This document shows positions 8,601 through 23,000 of a stretch of DNA of 64,000 nucleotides, in pieces; position 1 is the first letter of the stretch; every line of letters starts with the position of its first letter. The translations under genes were made by a program, and so were the position numbers. Below the pieces are notes generated by a model. The model saw nothing but the letters and a program-made list of their open reading frames with translations, had not been told where the DNA came from and did not search any database. Source of the stretch: Agelaius tricolor. Lineage: Eukaryota > Chordata > Aves > Passeriformes > Icteridae. Where the stretch lies: the NCBI GenBank assembly GCA_023055355.1, contig JALJCS010000004.1:20610244-20674243 (forward strand), read 5' to 3'.

Positions 8601-11600
8601 TTTGGAATTTCTATTTTTGCAGCAAAAGAGCAAAGTTGATAACATTACTTAATTAAAGAAATTTAATGCTCCAAAGTTAAGCACTCCACTCACTCAGATT
8701 TGTGATCTGCAGTCATTCCTCTTCTTGCCTTATTTTCTATGACTCTTCCAGATCCTACAACAAATAATTCAGGGATTCTGGAGACAGCAGCCTTATTTAC
8801 TGGATAGCTTTCCTGCATTCCCAAACCATCTGTTCTCTACCCTGAATTTTGCAGAGGCTATTTGGAAAAACAGGCTATACTCACGTGCTTAAAAACAGCA
8901 GAGTAGAATCTGCACAAAGGGGCCAAGTTTTAACAACCTTAGTATTCTTAGCTTCTACCTGAAGATTTTACACTGAAGAGTGTTGGATTTTCCTGAGTTT
9001 AATTTAACTTCATAGATGGAAAAGAGGTTGTTAGAGTAACTGAAGAAAGCCAAAATACTGATGCAGGAATAATCTTACATTGTTTGAAGTGGAAATAAAC
9101 CAGATATCAGAACTGCAGGAATGGTGTGATGTAAACAGATTTCTCCCTTTAAATATTTATTAAATTTCCTTTAAGTTTCATTTTGTTTCCTTTCCCCACT
9201 GGTTATAATTAATGAAGAACTGGTGAGCTGCAATTTTATAAAAAGGCACAGGCTTAATTTCTTAAAGTACTTAGTTTAGAAAATGATCTTTGTAAGAAAG
9301 TATGCATCTGTTTAGTTCAAGTAACAGGAAGGCATTGGGCACTGGCCAGTGCCTGGAAGTCTGGGGCTGTGATCTTTGCAGGCACAGCTCCAGTGACTCC
9401 CCCAAATAAGCCCAAACACTCTCCTACTGTTTTTACTTTCTTTTCTCTCAAAATGGAATTTGGCATGGCTGCATTTCTCATCCTGTGGTGCTCTGACACA
9501 TACTGGTGCAAAGCCCAAGGACTGCAGGTGGGGAGTGTTGTACATAGCCATGCAGAGTTAAACAGTGACAGCAATTCTGCGCTAGCAGTTGTTACACATC
9601 CTAATTTTGTGGTCAGCTCTTGAATTGTGTATCTATGACTGTGCTTCATGTACTGTTTTAACAAAGTAAAGAAAGGGAACTATTTTCTGGCCTTTAAAAT
9701 ATTCTCCTTCCCTACTGTTAAACACTAGCCAGAATCAATGAGAGTATCTTTGGAAACATTTAATCTATTCAGCAGTTAGGCTTCATTATTAGTGAATGGC
9801 TAAATTCACATGCCCACCTGGGTTCTTTGTAATACTAATAGCCAGAATTAGAGAGTCTGAAGTTTTGCAGTGTGAAATTCATGATTTAGGGTCTGCCTCC
9901 TAAAGAAAAGGGCTCCATGGCCTACTCTTCCTTGTATGTATTTTCTCTCTCATGTTCTTCTGAGGCATCATTAACGCTACATATTAGCCAGGTGACATTT
10001 GTCTGAAAACAGAGTCCTTTTGGGAAAATGTGTGGTTTTGCATAGGATGAGACAGCGAGTAGGAAAATAGCTGGAGATTAGTCTGTTTTCCTTTATACTT
10101 TATCCCTAATTATTTTTTGTTTGCGTTTGTTTTTGTATTAAATGACTTTGTGTTAAGTATTAACATTTGCTTTGGAAATCTAGTAACCTTTGAAGATAAA
10201 GGGCAATACTCCATATATTCTGCTTTGATGTTTCAAAAGGATGTGGCTGGTTATGTGTCAGGATAGATCCACCTCACAGTACCCATTGCATTTCCATGTG
10301 GTAATCTGGACTTTCTCTGTTCCGGAGTTGTGTGACACTATTGTAAAAGCAGGCAGTGCCACTGTCATGCACCCCTTCTCAGGTCTCTTCTGGGAAGCAG
10401 CCTTGGAGATGCACTGGGGAAACAGTGATGTAGTGTGATATGGATCACACCTTGTAGAAGCCAGAGGCCTTTTATTTTAGTGAATGTGGAAATGTCTCTG
10501 AAAATGTCTAGAGAGGAATTGAGACAGTATTTCTGTTCTGAAGAATGTATGAAAGCATTGAGTTGTCTTTAGAGGCTGATAGGCTTTCTGAAAAAGATGA
10601 GTAATTCAGGACTGTGTTTGTCTTGGTTGACTGGGGTAAGGATACAGCTTGTTGCCAAAAACGGAAAAGGAAGGAGTATTCAAAAGGAGATCAGCTGAAG
10701 GATGTGGTGTGGCAAGAGGGAAAAGAACATGTAGAGGAGATGCAATCAAGAACAGATTTTTTGTGTGTGACAAATTAATAAACTCTTACACTCCCTGGAA
10801 TCCCACCTTCTCCAGTTGCCAGGACTTGTGTGTGGGCTCTTTCAATGCCATACTTCATTAATGACCCTTAAGGGCCTAACATTAACACCTGTTTGTGGTT
10901 ATTTCCTGTCACTGTTTACTCTCCCAGATGGTACAAATACAATATGCCCAGTGTGTGAGGCATTCGGCAGTAATACACCCTTTGCCAGCTAAATGCCATT
11001 CATGCTAAATTTGGCAGCTATTTCATAGTCTGAATAATCTGTCCTCAGTCAAAACCAAAAACTTAGATTCTCAAAATAAATAGGAAATAAATAGCCCAAT
11101 TGTTTATCTTTCATCTTATAGTTAGTTTTCTTGTACCAAAGGGTCGAACTGAGAAGAATCTTAAAATCTAATGGAGAACTATGACTGAGATGGATGCTCC
11201 AGTGCAGTGGGATAGGGTGTACTCATGTGATTCTGAAACTATGATTTCACGACCAGAGGATGTGTGACTTTGTTCTGGTGACTGAAAGCTACTGATAATG
11301 GAAGATAACTGCTGCAGAGAAGAATGTAGTTTTGAGGTCTTGAATTAAGCCTTGCTGTTGCCTGAGAAATGTTTGAAGTAACTGGAGGAGTGAAAAGTGT
11401 TTTCTGGAGTGCTCTGAGAAGTCATCCAGTACTGGCCAAAATGTTTTGTGTGTGATGCATGACTTCTGTTTTCACCTCTCTCTGAGCAGGGAACATGTCT
11501 TTCTAGGACTGTGATGTTTCACGTCCATTTGGAGTTCTAGGGAAATGTTTTATATTGACAAAAATAAGAAAAAAATTGTAATTACTTGGCTTTATCAGAG

Positions 11601-14600
11601 ATAAAAATGCTAAGGACATAGGCATTAGCTGATTTCTAGCCCAGTGGGCAGAAGTCTAAAAGGTGAGTAAATGAATACCTATGCTAAGCCATTGATCATC
11701 TGTTTGCTAAAATAATTGGTATATAAAATGCTACATTTTGCATAGGAAAGGTCAAATAGGGGGCTTATGCCAACAGTGGGCATAAAGATGCATTTTTCCA
11801 GATGACATTATTTTGAGGCTGAATCCCTGACAGCTGTGCCTTGGTGACAGACATGATGGTAAAGCATTTATCTCTGGATTCTGCACAGGCAAACATCCAA
11901 ACCCGATTATTTTACTAGATCAAGCGGAGAAAATACCTTGTAGAGTTCTGAATGTAGTCATTTAGTGTTGAGGTCCTTACCATGGCACATGTCTGTCTTG
12001 TGTGTGTATATAAATGCTGAAGTCAATTAAGAATGCAAGCCACTTTCAGGACAATTTAAGATACAGATTTTGAATACTGGTTCTTCACTCATAAGATCTT
12101 ATACATCTGAGTGAATATGAGATTATTCCTTCCTCAGCTCTTCCCTCTATGATGAATAATTTGTCAATGATCTAGTCAAACCCAGAGACTTGGTTCTTGT
12201 TAGTAGAAAGGCTCTGAGAGAGAAGATAAAGAAAAGGCAAAAACTGCAGCTGGAGAAAAGCCACTGAATAGTCAGCAACCAGTTCTACATTCAATGCAGA
12301 TAGTGAGACGTCATCTTCCACCAGACTGTTAGAGAAGAGAATAGTTTTTAATATAAGGAGTACATATCAGAAACAGGTGTTTCTATGTTTCAGTATGGCC
12401 CTTGCATCATCTCCATCATGCAGGGGAGGGCAGCTTGTGGGCAAAGGGTACCAAGTTAAATAACCACTGCAGTTGTCCTCCTCATCATGTTTTATTCTCC
12501 TCTCTTTGAAGTAGTCTTTAGGCATCTGTAGATCTAGAATATGGCTGCAGTATGCCAAATGTACTTATGGTAGAAGATTTTTCTGTAGGTTTTACCAGTC
12601 TTGATGGCCACAACATTTATTTATTTGCTAGAAAATCAACTTTCTTTTTCATTATGTGTGGGGCCAGACTCATGCATGTCACACTCTAGTGGCCATATGC
12701 AAACTGGTCTTTTAGGTAGATAGTTAAGTAACTGCTTAAGCAAATGAAAGGTGTTAGAAAGACAGACAGAAAGACTCAGGATGTCTGGCTTCTATAGTAA
12801 TGGTTATAATGAACCTGAAGCTTCTTTTGCTCCCTTCTATTTGATGACCCTTCATTGAAGTGGGTATGATAAAAGAGATCATTTCTAAATTGAGATAAAC
12901 TTTGCCTATTTTACAGTGTGGCTTCTACGATCACTGAATACCATTGCCCAACTGAATGGGCACACAGGATATGCTTCAGATTCTGGAAATGTCAAGCACC
13001 TAACCCAGGAGTTGACTTTTTCTATCCAGACAGCCAACAACCGCTGGTTTCTTTTGGAAGTGACCTCGTGCTTACCTTTAACTCCATACTGATTACTGAG
13101 GTTTGTGTATCTACTTGTACAGTAAAAAGTGAGGTGTGTGTTTTGAGGCCCAGGCTTGGAATCAGAGGGGTTTGTGTGTGAAGAAGAAGCTAAGGTTTTA
13201 ATTTTTTTTTTTTTTAATGGAGGAGTCTGTGTAGTACAAAGCAAGCCTCTTTCACTACAAATGTTTGACAACAACTCTTATAACATATTTAAAGCTTTGA
13301 AAGTTTTTGGCATTGGACTAAAAAATTGGAATCTCCAGCAATGGTTGGGTCACAGATTTTGTCAACAACTCAAGAATAGTTTCCCCTGTTCTGGCATCAA
13401 GCAGACTGCCAGAGAGCCTGTTGTGTTCTTTCTGCCCGCTTTATCAATATCACTCACAAAAAACTAAATAATTTGAAATTACATGACGTTTAAATGCTCA
13501 TAAATATTGAGATAGAATGGGCTTTACCTGGCTCCTCACAACTGTGATGACATGGCTGTGCTGACAGTATTAAGCATGTTTGTGCTTGCGTGTGTACATT
13601 CACAGAACAACAGGGCCAAGATGTTATTTCCAAGTTCAGGCAGAAAATGTGTATTTCTGAGAGTTATATCTCTCTTTTTAACTTGCATTAGTGTTTGAAA
13701 GTGTCCACATGAATAATTTTTACAGGTCTGCTTGATCCATCTATTCTCTATCTCAAAAAAATCCCTTATCTGACTCTGAAAAAAGTAAATCTCATGTCAT
13801 AGATGTAAAGAACCTAGGCAGGAAAAAGTGGTGCCATGTCTACTATTCATTCTCCTTAAGAATATCCATAGAGAGCTATGGAAACTCTGTGGGATTCCTT
13901 TCCCTACAAGTTGGCTAACAAATAGTAAATTAGACATCCTTGTATCTATCATCTGAGACCTCTCTCTGTCTCTCAGGCATTGTGTGCAGGGCAGCCTGCA
14001 TAACAGTCTCAAGTATTACAAAGAGAGCTGAGAGCACCATTTTTAGTTTTGGGCAGAGGAAACATCCTTAAAGATGGTTTACTTCAGTCCAGACACTATT
14101 TAGCCTGGACTCTAGCTTGTCATCTCAGTGCAGGGGACATTTTTCAATGTGAAACTAGGATTTTCCAGTCAGAGCCCATTTGCACATGTTTGAATCCTTT
14201 TTATTTTTAATCACTGCTGCTCTCTGTTTTCTTGCTCCCATGTACCATACATTTTTTATCAGTAGAAAATGCTGATAAAGTTGGACAGGGGTTGCCATTC
14301 CGACTGATTCCAAATGAGCTTGAATTACTGTTCCTGAGACACAGGCTGCCTTTACAGCATATATGTACTTTTGTGTCCACATACAACTTCTGTTACCTAG
14401 TTGCCCTGCCCAAAGAGCAGCCTAGAATAACTCCTGATTGTAGTTATGCTAATGAAATTTAGCTTGGGCATCAGCTACTGGGGTGTTGTTTGTGGTCAGA
14501 GGGTTTTATAGCCTTTATTGACATGGATTTGGCCCACTCCAACAAGGGTTCTCCTCAAGCTGTTCCTGACACAACCTGGCAGAACAAAAGGCCCAGGGAT

Positions 14601-17039
14601 AATTCTGAGCAGACTGTTCATATGTGCCTCACAGTCACAGAAGTGGGCTGTTCCATTCCCATACCATGCCTGGGAATGCCACTGTGTATATGTGTCATTT
14701 AATCAAGAGTTATACATCCCCAGTCAGGCTCAATGCAACCAACTTCCCCAATATCCTTGCAGTGCTGCTGGCCATGGTGTTTGAAACTTGAGGATCTTTT
14801 CTCTGCTTCATGTCCCTCCTGTATATGAAGAGGTAACATCCTTGTGACTGCTGTTATATGCAATCATCATAACTTTATGTGCCATGATAGGTCCCTTTTT
14901 TCCTTGTTCAAATGCACAAACTATAAGACTTCAAATGAAGCCAAAAATTGTTTTTGCCATTGTCCTGTTGCTTGGCTTTCACAGAGCACTTCCAAGCATA
15001 AATGGCATGTGCTGGTGCAAGCTCAAAACTGTACTTGTGTATTTGGACTTAACCCAACCTATCTATTTTGGCATTGTGATACAGAAACAAGAAAGAACAA
15101 TTATTATTATTAAACAGAATACCAGCGTATAGGATCAGTTGAATATTCAACACTGATCAAATTTCTGGAGGGCTGAACAGCCAATATGTCTACTTATATG
15201 TAAATTCCTACCAGAGCACTCTCAACCTGGTGAAAAAAACAGGCTATATATTTTGCTCCTCAGATATGGCCTTTATGCATCTGTTTCTGAACATCTGGCT
15301 TTAATGAACATGGCTTGTTTAAAATAATATCCTCTGGTTCCCTGAAATGCTTCCTAGAGCTTTGGGGGTAACACTTCTTTTTTTACTTTCTCCCTGGAAA
15401 TTTTTTTCTGGGATTGCAGCCTAGAGAAGACGATCTATAATAAGGCTGCTTGTGTCAGTGAATTGATAAATAAAAGACTGTCAGATTCCTTGCAAAGACC
15501 TGTTCCCTATAGTAGCATGACTATATTCATGGGCATGATGTTATACTAAGTCTTTATGGTAGAGGCAACTGCCTTTTATTATCTATCTTTTTCTTCCCTG
15601 AAGTCTTCAAGTCTTCAGGCTTCTCTACTTCACCTCTTGTTAGTGAGAGTGATGACTTTCAAGTTCTTGTCCTTCTTGCTGAAATCTTCACAGGCATTAC
15701 ATATTGTCTGCATCTCCTTCTCATCCATGAGGATTTCAAGTAAAAGAGAAACAGCCCTTTTTTCCAGAGAAGTATGTGTTCCAAAAAAACAACTTAAACA
15801 ATGAGAATCTTCCAAATCAATTTGTAGTCATTGAAATTAATTTCTTGCCCAGTGGAAAAGACCAGTCAGCTAAATGAAATTTTTTCCTGTGTGTAGAAAT
15901 CAAGCTAATACTGTCTAATTTGCAGGGTTGTTATTGCCATATAACTATGATGTGTCCTTATACCCTGTGGGTGTTTTTCTGTTATTTTGTGAATAAATTT
16001 CTTTAGCTGGAATTTTGTTTTTCTCCTTCCTGCCTTGAAAATAATCTAAGAGATATGGAAACTGTGCTATGAATTATTCTTCAGTTTTCACAACAGAATT
16101 GAATAATTTTGCTATGGCTTTTGTCTTTGTTCTGCCTTCTTTTCTATTAAAACTCAATGTTAAACAGCTGTTTGACTTGCATGAGTGGTGCTTCTACTTT
16201 AGTTCAAGACACTGAAGCTGTGTTTAGTTATTCCTAGGGAAGGAAGGCATTTTTTAATGAAATCTGTGGAAAGAGACCTGTAGCATTTTTTGATGTAAGA
16301 CTCCTGATACAAATTGTAAATTTGCTGTAGTGGGGAGGATTTTGTTATTATATTTGGTTCCATGACTTGTTTCGGGCTTGTTTGGCATTCTGAGCTCATT
16401 ACTTTTTATTATTATTTTTTTTAATATTAGGACTAATACATTTTTGAGGCACTTCTTCACATAGGGCTGTAGATATTTTGTCTTTTCTGAAATTCCTTAT
16501 TCCAGACCAGTGTTCTTATTTCCTTCTTTGCTGATTAGCTGGCTCAGATAGCATTGGGACAACTGTTTTTCCTCTCTCTTATTAGGTTTCTCTGCCTTTC
16601 TTCAAAGTTCCAGCGTCCCATTTGGTACACTTAAATATTTCTCTGCTTTATTCTCTCTGTGTGCTGCTTTACATTTTTTATTGATATTATTTAGTTATGA
16701 AAGCTAGAATATTAGAGCTGTCAGCCATCTTTTGTGCATTTTGCGGTTATTCTGTAGTGGCTCTGAAAGTTCTTGTGGAGTTAATAGATGCTCTGCAAAA
16801 CCAGCCATTTCAAGCATGCTCATTTTCTCTTTCACTGGCTATTTATATTCATCTGTTACTTTATAATTGCATTATCAAACTCATATTTTTTTGTTTGAAG
16901 TTCAGTAGTTCATCCTGCAAGATGTGCTAGAATTACTTAATATCACAAAAATTATGTGTAATTAATTCATATTTTTAACTAAAAATTTAAGTTATTACTT
17001 TTTTGTGTGTTTTACATAGGGAGTAACCTATGAATCCTT
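5641..17039. other. Long non-coding stretch, no gene recognised
   Basis: Over 11 kb of AT-rich single-copy-looking DNA. The longest open frames are a minus-strand one at 5858-6301 (147 codons) and a minus-strand one at 8014-8364 (116 codons, overlapped by a frame at 8312-8524). Neither has a domain I recognise, and frames of this size are expected by chance in 64 kb. I saw no CR1 tail, LTR ends or CpG cluster here. Old, decayed repeats may well be present but are not visible by eye. Confidence 0.55.
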
Positions 17040-17063
17040 TTTATTTATATAATTATAAATAAA
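17040..17063. repeat. AT-only inverted repeat, 10-bp arms
   Basis: TTTATTTATA (17040-17049) and TATAAATAAA (17054-17063) are exact reverse complements around a TAAT spacer. In DNA this AT-rich it may be fortuitous. Confidence 0.7.
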
Positions 17064-20000
17064 TTATAAATGACACATAGTTTATGGGACAAAGTCTGCT
17101 TTTGTATTCCTTCTGGACTGATCATCCATCATGGGTAATATTCAGTTATTTCTCTGCAGAGATATAAGTGGCTCCACTGTTTCAAATGCAGACTTGGGAG
17201 TGCTGAGTTTCTAATGAAAGTGATTTTGGACCAAATTTGACCTGTTCAGACCATTTAATGCTGATGGGGAAATGTTAATTGCAAGAATACATCCAGTATG
17301 TTCTGTGCATACAGTATGTTCTTTTCTTTCCACGTAATCTGTAAATAAGAAGACTAGATATATTAGAGGGAAGTGAATCTTTGAGATTTGTGGGACTAGA
17401 AGATTGACTATTGACTTCAAAGAGAACTAAATGCTTTTAAACATCTTGCCTTTGACTTTTTTTGGGAATGCTTGCATAGCTGGACAATGGTCAATACCAG
17501 TCTTTGACAGCAGAATGGCGCAAGTTTTCTGTCTTTTTTTAGAGAGGTTTGCAATTTTCAATTTGCTTTATCAGCATAGCAGCTAGGTTCTGTTCTCTGA
17601 ACTGAGGGTATTAAGATTTGGAAAAACTTGTGAAAGATATGTAATTTTGCAGAAGATGTAGAAAAGCTACATCAGAAACCATTAAGAAAAACGATTATTC
17701 AGAGATGTCTGTTGTGGCCTAACCAAGAACTATTTGACACAGCACAGCCCCAGTGAGTAGGTTTTATGCAAACTTTTGCATTCTTTAGTGGCTGATGACT
17801 CCACATGCCTTGTATTTCACTTAATTTTTAGCCTGTAGACAACATTGGTAAGGGGAATGGTTATTCTACAATCATCATTCCCTGACACTAAAAAGTCAAT
17901 CTAGGCTTTTGGAAATGACACAGTAATTTCTTGACCCCTGCAGCAAATCTCCCAGGGACTTTAGAGAGGCCATGGTCATGCAGACATGTCAACTTCTGTA
18001 CTGTAAGAATGCATATTGACATGGACTCGGTATCTACAGTACACAAGATGACTGTCACTGTGCTGTTATTGTCAGTGTCTGCCCTTTGCTCACTTCCCAA
18101 GCTTCAGGGAGAATACTTCCTCCTGCTTTGTCCCTTTTTACCCAGTACAGATGGTACATCATTAGAGCTTCTCCCTGTTCTCATCCCTCAAAACTGTCCA
18201 CATGGCAATGAAATACTGCATTCTGGAAAACAAAGAGTATTCAGTTGAGGATAAATTCTTCCTCTTCCTGCATGTAAGGCCTGAAAAACACCCAGCACTG
18301 AGGGATCAGCCTTCAGTCAGTTTGCTGCAGGCTGCTCAGTACTTTATTGCTGGACACCAAGGGACACCACTCCTGGCATGTCAACCCTATTTCTGAAGAG
18401 GCTCAGCAGCCTTGAGCTTTTCAGCAAGGCCACTAGGGAGTCCTTGAGAAGGGAACTTTGCTGTTCATGCCAGCAGCTTCTGGGGTAGCAGGAATGACAG
18501 GAAGCTCTACCCCAGAAGATGGAAAATTCCATCTGCTTATCTTTCTCAATTCTCTGAAGTATCATGCCTGACAGTTGCTTCTCTCATACCTTATTTGAAG
18601 GTTACACCAATGCTTTCTGGAAGTCTAGAGTCAGCAGACTTGGTTTTCATGTGATGTTTACATACTCTTCTTATCACCTCAGGTATTATTTTACTTCCTT
18701 ATCTTGAATGTGCTTGGTACATGAAGTTTTCTAACCTCTGTTCTTCCTCTCCCCTCCTGCCTTCTTTTCTTGGCAGCTGTAATTTCTACATTTTCTTTCC
18801 ATAATAAACTTTTATAATTTAATTTCTTCTTTTTCAGTCCTACTGTAGTTTGTACAGGTTTCTACTTGCCTGGAAAGTCCTTCCTAAAATTTCAGTTGTT
18901 CCTACAGGAAGCGTGAGTCTTGGTCTATATATCTATCCCTAATGTATAGTATATATTAGTGACATTTACACTTGACCTAATGATTTGTAGGATCACGTGA
19001 CAGAGAAGTTGTGGGGGAGGGAGGGTATCATACTCCCCTTTATTTTTTCTGATAACTTCTGGTTTGTTGCTATGTATTTCTAGTTGTCTGGTTTTAAATA
19101 TTTCTTTTGGGTGCTCAATGTGTAACCCAATTTAACAACTTTCACTGCTTGAAAAAGATTTGTCTCTATTTTTTTTTTTTTAGATAAGAAGCTCAACTTT
19201 TCCTTTCACACTCTTTTTCTTTACCTATTTTTGCATTATCCAAAACCACCTTTTTACTGTTGTATACTGAAATATTAGTGTCATAATGTGCAAAATAATA
19301 TTATTTCAATGTAGAAATAATTGAAAAGCTCTGCAGATAGGACCATAAATTTTCAGTGTCTGAAAATTAGGGACCTGGTGGGTCTATATTCACTTTGTGT
19401 GAAATTCTCTAAGTTTATTTGGATTTTTATGTCTGTAAAGGAGGCTCAATTTTCTTTTAGTGTTGGATGTTACATATAGTACATGGCCAGAAGAGACTAT
19501 TCTGATCCTTTTCAAAATCCCCACATTTAATATATCAAATATATCCACACTTGTTGACCAGTGTTGAATTAGAAAGCCATTCACTTGAACAACCAGCAGA
19601 AGCCCAAATCTTTTTCTGCATCTGCTTCCAGAGTAAACTCTCACCATGACCTCTGCCTCATTTTGTTCCTAGATGAATCAGTGTAGTGCTGACTTTCTTG
19701 AACTAAACATTGTTCTTTCTATGTACCTTCCCAAGTGATCCAAATTCAGAGGCAACCTGATCCTACCTGATTATTTTGTCCAAATTTTATTTCAGTGCCA
19801 TCTTTCTAGGCTTCATTACAGTATTACCTGTCAATGTTAATTTTTTTTTACAAAAAGCTATTGCAAGAACCACAGTTCTAATTAGGGGGACACTTTATTC
19901 CATGCTTCTTAGTTTCGTTGGTCCTTGATAAGTGTAGTATAAATCTGTCATCACCTTTGGTGCCAGCAGTGTGGAGTGCCCCTGGAGGGTGGAAGGCACC

Positions 20001-23000
20001 AGTGCCTCCATTTTCTTCATAATAAGATATTGTGAATCTCCAGCCAGGTGCAGTACAGGTGCTACTTCCCAACACTGCTCCACTCTGCTTTCCCAGCCCA
20101 GCAGCCATATCTCTGACTACCCAGGAGACCCATTTATTAGGCCTCTCTTGCAGAATTTCATTTTCAATCAGTTCTCTGGTACAGAATTTTCATCATATTC
20201 TAAGCCATCTCAATACATGAACATGAACACTTCATTCAGACCTCTTGTACAGTTTTTGGATGCAAGTTCTCCATACCTGTTTTAGTTTAATTTTTCAAAA
20301 ATTGCTTATTTCAGTAGCTGTTTAATGTGACCTTGGTTTTTTTTTTGTAGGTTTGTGAAGTTTTGTTATTGTTGTTTTGTTCATTAATTTTCTTGTGGCA
20401 GGAGGGAATTTTGGCTTTTTCTGAGCTATATGGTGAAGTTATATGGCATAATTCTGGGATTTGTATTTTACTAACAGTAATTAAATCTTTTTCTGGGTCT
20501 GGAATGCCTCTGTTACTGGGATTCTTTTCACTCCTTGCACTCTTAGGAATCATCTTACTGTCTTGAACTCTTGATGCCACTGATTTATGTCCTTTTGTCA
20601 TGCTACAAAATTTCTATAAGCCTGGCTTATAACTTAGCTTCCTACATATCATTGTCCTTATTTACAGTAGAATTTGTGCACTTTACTTTGAACATCAAGT
20701 AGAAAGAAATTTTTTTTCAGGTAATTTTTTTTAATGCTGTTGTTAACCTTCTTGCTGAATGTTGTTTTATCTGCTGGTTTCTTCTGCTCACAAGGAACAA
20801 TTCTGACAACATGTATTTGGGCAGAGTAAGCTTTTTCTTTCCTCCAGTTCTCTGCTATTCCTGGCACACTTGAACATCAGATAACAAACAGGCTTCGAAG
20901 TGCTGGTTTTGTGCTCCAATTTTTTTCTTCTGCTTGTTTGAGGTTCATTATTTCTCCTAAATCGTTGCCAGCATGAGCATTGGTAAGGAGACAAAAACAG
21001 CAAGAAGCAAGAGTTGTGCTGTTGGGATTATACTCTAGGTGACACTGAATGCTGTTTTCTGATATGATTAATCAGCTGAAATGCACAGAGCTTTTTAGAC
21101 TGAAGTAATCCATTTTGAAAGAGAGTCTGTTTGGTTACGACCAAGATAGGAAAGTGAGGATTTTCCCTCTCCCTCACAAGATTTCTCCCTTCCCTTCCTC
21201 AAGTGAGGACAGGGGGGAAATATTGGTAAGTAATATTAAGACATGAAAGTGGGGGAGGTAGTCAGGCTCAGCAGACAGGCCTTGATTTGTAAGCCACGGA
21301 TATATGCATGGAGCATGATAGGGCTTTTGAAGCCAGAGGCAAGCGCAGGCTGCAAAGGTCCTGGGCAGAGCTCTAGAAATAGAGGACTTGGCTTTTGAAG
21401 GGCAGCCCCTAAGCCCCATTGTATACAGACAGCTACTGGGCAAATGTGGCCATGGGGAGGTGTGGCCGGGGGGTGCAAGAGAAGGGGCTCATTTGTTGTG
21501 CTCAACACATGAAGACCCCAGGATAGTCTTTAGTTAGGTTGGTTTGTTTTCAAAGGCAAAGAGAATGAAGAAAACATGAAACAAGCTGTAGTGCCATCAT
21601 GGCACAAGGCTCAAAACCTCCACACTTTGACAGCAGTGGTCTCCCTTCATGTGGGTTGTGATTTCATATACAGGGCCTTCACACAGGTAGGCAATGCGGA
21701 TGAGAGATGCTTTGCAGGGCTAAGTAATATCAAGAAGAAATCAAAATACTGGGAAGCCCTCTAGGAGATGCAAACATGCCTACACCTGGTCATCTTTCTG
21801 CTATGCTGATTTTGGAGGGTCTCTGTGTAAGGAGAGCCCATGCAGGGGTCAGGACATGCTGTGATTTACCCAGAAAGTGCCTCTGGTAATTTCATTCCCC
21901 ATACCACTGAACAACAGCATTGGCTATCCTGGGAGCTATCCATGGGAAGGGTTATTATTAAACACAGGTTAATTGCTTCTTTTTATGAAGGACTAGATTA
22001 GGGGTACTTCCAAGAGTCAGGAACAGCTCAACAAGAAGGTTTAGAAGTGTCCTATCAGTATTGGCTTTGGTGGCAGAAGTGAAAAATTCTTGGATGTGGC
22101 CCTGTCCTAGTTCAGGGCACATTTGGGAGAGAACCAGTTTGGGCCCAGTTTATTTTCAGGTCAGAGAAAGCTCTATATTCTTCCAACCTGGTTATTTTAA
22201 TTGTATTATGAAAAAATTCCTGCAGGTTTGGCCGCTTCATGATCAGACCAACCTCTCTGTAAAATATGTCAGCAATTCAAGGGTTTTTTCAAAGGAAGAA
22301 GTATGGGAATGAGCATGTGTGCTTTCCTTAGTTCTCTAAAGTATACAACCATTTTTATTTTATATTTTTGAAAAGAACTGTTTCTCTCATGTGGTATCCT
22401 CTCTACCAAACCAGGCACCTCAGCACTTTTAAAGACAGAAACCTTTCCAAATGCTTCTAAGCTTGAAGTGAGGTTGTGTTGGTTGTGTCTTTTGTTAATA
22501 AAATATTATAGAAAAAATTCTCACAGGAGAGAAAAACTCTTAGGTTTTTTTTCAGAGGAAATGCCTTTACATAAGCACTGATAGCAGCTGGAGGGTCTAA
22601 TGAAAAAATACAGATTATTGATATTTAAAAATAAATATTTACAGTGTGTAAATAGCAATTTTTTAGGACTGTAAAAATGTAAACCAGTTCATTCGCCACC
22701 TGCAAAGAAATTGTCTGGTTTTATTTTTAATGCCTATGGGTAGGTAGCAGGAAATTTGTACTACTTATGCGAATCCTAGTACATGGAAATATTTTCATTT
22801 CTGTATTCATTTGGAAATTTTGTACTGGTACTGGAAAAAATCAATAAGAGGCTGAAGTAACACTGGTTTGACTATTTATAACAAGCCTAAAAGATTCTGC
22901 ATCCCTGCCCCTCACCTGGAGGAACTAAAGTTTACTTGACGTGCTGCTTGCTGCTTGCATTCTGTTTGATTTTCTTGAGTTTTTGTTTTTTTAGGAATGG

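Noticed and set aside
10620..10700. GTCTTGGTTGACTGGGG as a possible second copy of the TGTCTTGGTTTG LTR start
   Set aside because: Similarity stops after about 10 bases and no LTR signals follow.
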